DNA of 64,000 bases from Opitutia bacterium (GTDB lineage: Bacteria > Verrucomicrobiota > Verrucomicrobiia > Opitutales > Opitutaceae), in the NCBI GenBank assembly GCA_016187945.1, contig JACPIT010000001.1, positions 310,001 through 374,000 of the forward strand. Reading direction: 5' to 3'. Numbering within the stretch: position 1 is the first letter of the stretch; each line of letters opens with the position of its first letter. The translations under genes were made by a program, and so were the position numbers. Below are positions 62,235 through 64,000 of this stretch, piece after piece. The notes under the pieces are model-generated. The model was not told the origin of the DNA. It made no database searches and worked only from the letters and a program-made list of their open reading frames with translations.

Positions 62235-62386
62235 GCGAGATTTTCGATTCTCGATTTTTGAACCGGGCGGCGGCGGCGTGTGGCCGCGTTCGAGCGCAGC
62301 GACACGAAGACTCGTTTCGCGAAATCTCGTCCGTTCCGGTGAGCGCTGACCCAATCGAAAATCGAGATTCCAAAATCGAAAATTCC
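62235..62386. repeat. Inverted repeat of degenerate words (AATCGAAAATC type)
   Basis: Left arm GCGAGATTTTCGATTCTCGA (62236-62260), right arm AATCGAAAATCGAGATTCCA continuing AAATCGAAAATTCC (62353-62385). Same words as the arm inside hutU at 29620-29659. It starts four bases after the permease stop and occupies the left half of the 360-base gap 62232-62591. Confidence 0.85.
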
Positions 62387-62477
62387 CTGGCCGCTCAGCC
62401 AAGGCGCGCCGTCCCACTCGCGGGAATGCCGCATCCCGCTCGCGCCTGAAAACAGCGCGAAAATCTAACCGCCGCTC

Positions 62478-62495
62478 GCGGCAAAATTTCGCCGC
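62478..62495. promoter_or_regulatory. Near-perfect dyad upstream of a sigma-54 promoter (possible enhancer site)
   Basis: GCGGCAAAATTTCGCCGC is an 18-bp dyad (8 of 9 pairs). Its centre lies about 85 bases before the predicted transcription start, the usual distance for an enhancer-binding-protein site. Confidence 0.5.
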
Positions 62496-62544
62496 CGCGC
62501 TCTATCTACTTGGAACCGGCGCGCTTATCTTCCCCGCCCGCCCC

Positions 62545-62561
62545 TTGGCACGCGCACTGCG
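62545..62561 (+). promoter_or_regulatory. Sigma-54 (-24/-12) promoter of the 93-residue protein
   Basis: TTGGCACGCGCACTGCG matches TGGCACG-N4-TTGC with one change and shares CTGCG with the amtB promoter. Predicted start near 62572, leaving a 20-base leader before the ATG at 62592. Confidence 0.82.
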
Positions 62562-62591
62562 ATAGAGCGACCAACAACCAACTGATTCTCC

Positions 62592-62873
62592 ATGAAAACC
62601 ACGCTCTCGCTCATCCTCACCACCGCGACCATCGGCTCCGTCGCCGCCAAGCTCTCCAACGCCGCGTTCCTCGCCGCCGTCCCCGCCGAAATCGTTTTCG
62701 CCGCCGCCGCGAGCCTCGCGATTGTCGGCATCACGATCGCCGACTACGCGCGCGCCATCCGCCCGCTCACCGTGAAGGCGCCGCTCGCCCGCGTCGCCCT
62801 CCCGACCGGCCCGCGCACTACTGCCTACGGCATCCGCCGCCGCTCCGCCATCGTCGAGCGCGTCGCCGCCTGA
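62592..62873 (+). CDS. Small membrane protein under sigma-54 control
   Basis: 93 residues. Two hydrophobic stretches (about 3-18 and 23-53: AAFLAAVPAEIVFAAAASLA is the core of the second) and a basic tail rich in Arg/Ala. No family recognised. It stands alone behind a sigma-54 promoter, between a MacAB-type pump and an NtrC-type activator. The tail sequence (RTTAYGIRRRSAIVERVAA) may face the cytoplasm. Coding status rests on the start with good promoter context and on length; translation is not otherwise proven. Confidence 0.65.
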   Translation: MKTTLSLILTTATIGSVAAKLSNAAFLAAVPAEIVFAAAASLAIVGITIADYARAIRPLTVKAPLARVALPTGPRTTAYGIRRRSAIVERVAA

Positions 62874-62946
62874 GTAGATCGAGGTGGAACGCGTTGACCC
62901 CAACGCGTTCTCGCGCGACCGCGTTGAGGTCAACGCGGTCCACCTC
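62874..62946. repeat. 66-bp palindromic element, family E (copy 2)
   Basis: Follows GTAG directly after the stop of the 93-residue gene; arms GAGGTGGAACGCGTTGACCC and complement ending CCACCTC. Almost identical to 22470-22535. Confidence 0.85.
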
Positions 62947-63008
62947 GCCCACGCCTCCGCGAAGGCAGAATTGACTCTTTCGCCGCCCCGCGAGTCACTA
63001 ACCCGAAA

Positions 63009-64000
63009 ATGGCAGCCAACGATCCCGCGCCCCACCGCATTCTCGTTGCGGACGACCAACCTGATGTTCTCGAAGCCCTCCGCCTCCTCCTGAAGGCCGA
63101 GGGCTATCTTATCGATACCGCCAAGTCGCCCGGCTCGGTCATGAAAGCCGTCGAGCAACGCGACTACGCGCTCGCGCTCATCGATCTCAATTACGCCCGC
63201 GACACCACCTCCGGCCAAGAGGGCCTCGATCTTCTCGCGAAACTCCAGCAAGCCGACTCCACGCTTCCCGTCGTCGTCATGACCGCGTGGGCCAGCGTCG
63301 AAGTCGCCGTTGAGGCGATGCGCCGCGGCGCCAAGGATTTCGTCACGAAGCCGTGGGACAACCCGCGTCTGATCGCGATCGTCAAAAACCAGATCGAACT
63401 CGCGAGCGCCGTGCGCGCCTACCAGCGCCTCGAGCAGGAAAACCAAATCCTCCGCGGCAAGGGCGGCCCGAATCTCATCGCGCAATCGCCCTCGATGCGC
63501 CCGGTCCTCGAAGTCATCTCACGCGTCGGCCCCTCGGACGCCAACGTCCTCATCACCGGCGAAAACGGCACCGGCAAGGGCGTCGTCGCGCAGGCGTTGC
63601 ACGCCGTCTCGGTGCGCGCCGGAAAACCTTTCATCTCGGTCAACATGGGCGGCCTCCCCGAAGGCGTGTTCGAAAGCGAACTCTTCGGCCACGTCCGCGG
63701 CGCGTTCACCGACGCGAAGACCGATCGCGCCGGCCGCTTCGAACTCGCCGACGGCGGCACGCTCTTCCTTGACGAAATCGGCAACATCCCGATGAGCCAG
63801 CAGGCGAAAATCCTACGCGTGCTCGAAACCGGCGAACTCGAGCGCGTCGGCTCTTCGCGCACGTATCGCGTCAACGTCCGCCTCGTCTCCGCCACCAACG
63901 CCGACCTCCAAACCGAAGTCGCCGCCGGCAAGTTCCGCCAGGACCTGCTCTTCCGCCTCAACACGATTCACATTCACCTCCCGCCGCTGCGCGAGCGCCG
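63009..64000 (+). CDS. Sigma-54-dependent response regulator, NtrC family (3' end outside window)
   Basis: The first 330 residues are visible. Receiver domain with ADDQPD and phospho-Asp59 in [10 protein letters not shown], followed by TTSGQEG; then the AAA+ domain with Walker A GENGTGKG (Glu-Ser-Gly replaced by Glu-Asn-Gly; the final residue is Gly rather than Glu), the sigma-54 contact motif GAFTDAK, and Walker [11 protein letters not shown]. The receiver style ([10 protein letters not shown]) is typical of regulators linked to envelope or efflux operons. Probably activates the sigma-54 promoter 450 bases upstream. A kinase may follow outside the window. The start is the ATG at 63009. Confidence 0.95.
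   Translation, partial: MAANDPAPHRILVADDQPDVLEALRLLLKAEGYLIDTAKSPGSVMKAVEQRDYALALIDLNYARDTTSGQEGLDLLAKLQQADSTLPVVVMTAWASVEVAVEAMRRGAKDFVTKPWDNPRLIAIVKNQIELASAVRAYQRLEQENQILRGKGGPNLIAQSPSMRPVLEVISRVGPSDANVLITGENGTGKGVVAQALHAVSVRAGKPFISVNMGGLPEGVFESELFGHVRGAFTDAKTDRAGRFELADGGTLFLDEIGNIPMSQQAKILRVLETGELERVGSSRTYRVNVRLVSATNADLQTEVAAGKFRQDLLFRLNTIHIHLPPLRER

Overview
This window is high-GC, densely coding DNA that looks like the chromosome of a Gram-negative heterotroph. An Opitutaceae-like member of the Verrucomicrobiota fits best. That placement is inference from gene content (McsA-McsB-ClpC without a visible CtsR, GlnRS alongside GltX, a tricorn protease, a prepilin-like pseudopilin, a YfiR protein paired with a histidine kinase, pyrimidine-rich rather than Shine-Dalgarno leaders) and was not checked by any search. 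About 59 genes are supported. No rRNA, tRNA, prophage or CRISPR array was recognised. The first gene (dtd) and the last (an NtrC-type activator) run off the window.

Layout. 1-6.3 kb: dtd end, a PEP mutase-like enzyme, an S9 dipeptidyl peptidase, a sensor kinase overlapping a YfiR-type gene. 6.3-10.3 kb: SDR oxidoreductase, ExbB/ExbD, a secreted transglutaminase-like protein. 10.3-14.5 kb: mcsA-mcsB-clpC operon. 14.7-23.9 kb: class IV aminotransferase, pseudopilin, CBS-type pyrophosphatase, an unknown gene pair, glnS, yceH, a small kinase, an acyl-ACP thioesterase overlapping a PIN toxin-antitoxin pair. 24-27.7 kb: gltX, an M14 amidohydrolase, an RluA synthase, hpf. 28-33.6 kb: complete histidine degradation operon hutH-hutU-hutG-hutI. 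33.6-35.7 kb: two MaoC hydratases and a CitE-like lyase. 35.8-43.5 kb: a two-component cluster (two receivers, two multi-sensor kinases) with a retropepsin-PDZ protein. 43.7-45.4 kb: amtB-PII behind a sigma-54 promoter. 45.7-52.4 kb: YqgE, dCMP deaminase, Nif3, AroQ, a NusG paralogue coupled to an outer-membrane protein, PgpA, PgsA, CoaD. 52.6-58.4 kb: tricorn protease, a RAYT (REP-associated tyrosine transposase), an S10 carboxypeptidase. 58.6-64 kb: MacA-MacB-type efflux genes, a sigma-54-controlled 93-residue membrane protein, and an NtrC-type activator.

The most striking layer lies between genes. Many short palindromic repeats starting with GTAG or ending in CTAC (REP/BIME-like) fill the intergenic gaps. 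At least five protein-coding genes take their TAG stop codon from the terminal GTAG of such a repeat. Other copies sit in frame inside yceH, the tricorn gene and the end of aroQ. The RAYT gene at 56.1-56.7 kb is flanked on both sides by paired copies of one family and is the natural candidate mobiliser. A second class consists of long inverted arms made of short degenerate A-rich or G/A-rich words (for example around 50.6, 46.9, 60.9 and 62.3 kb); one arm has become the N-terminus of HutU.

The second highlight is at 62.5-64 kb. A near-consensus -24/-12 sigma-54 promoter with an upstream dyad drives a tiny membrane protein, between an ABC efflux pump and an enhancer-binding regulator. This looks like a self-contained envelope-stress module.
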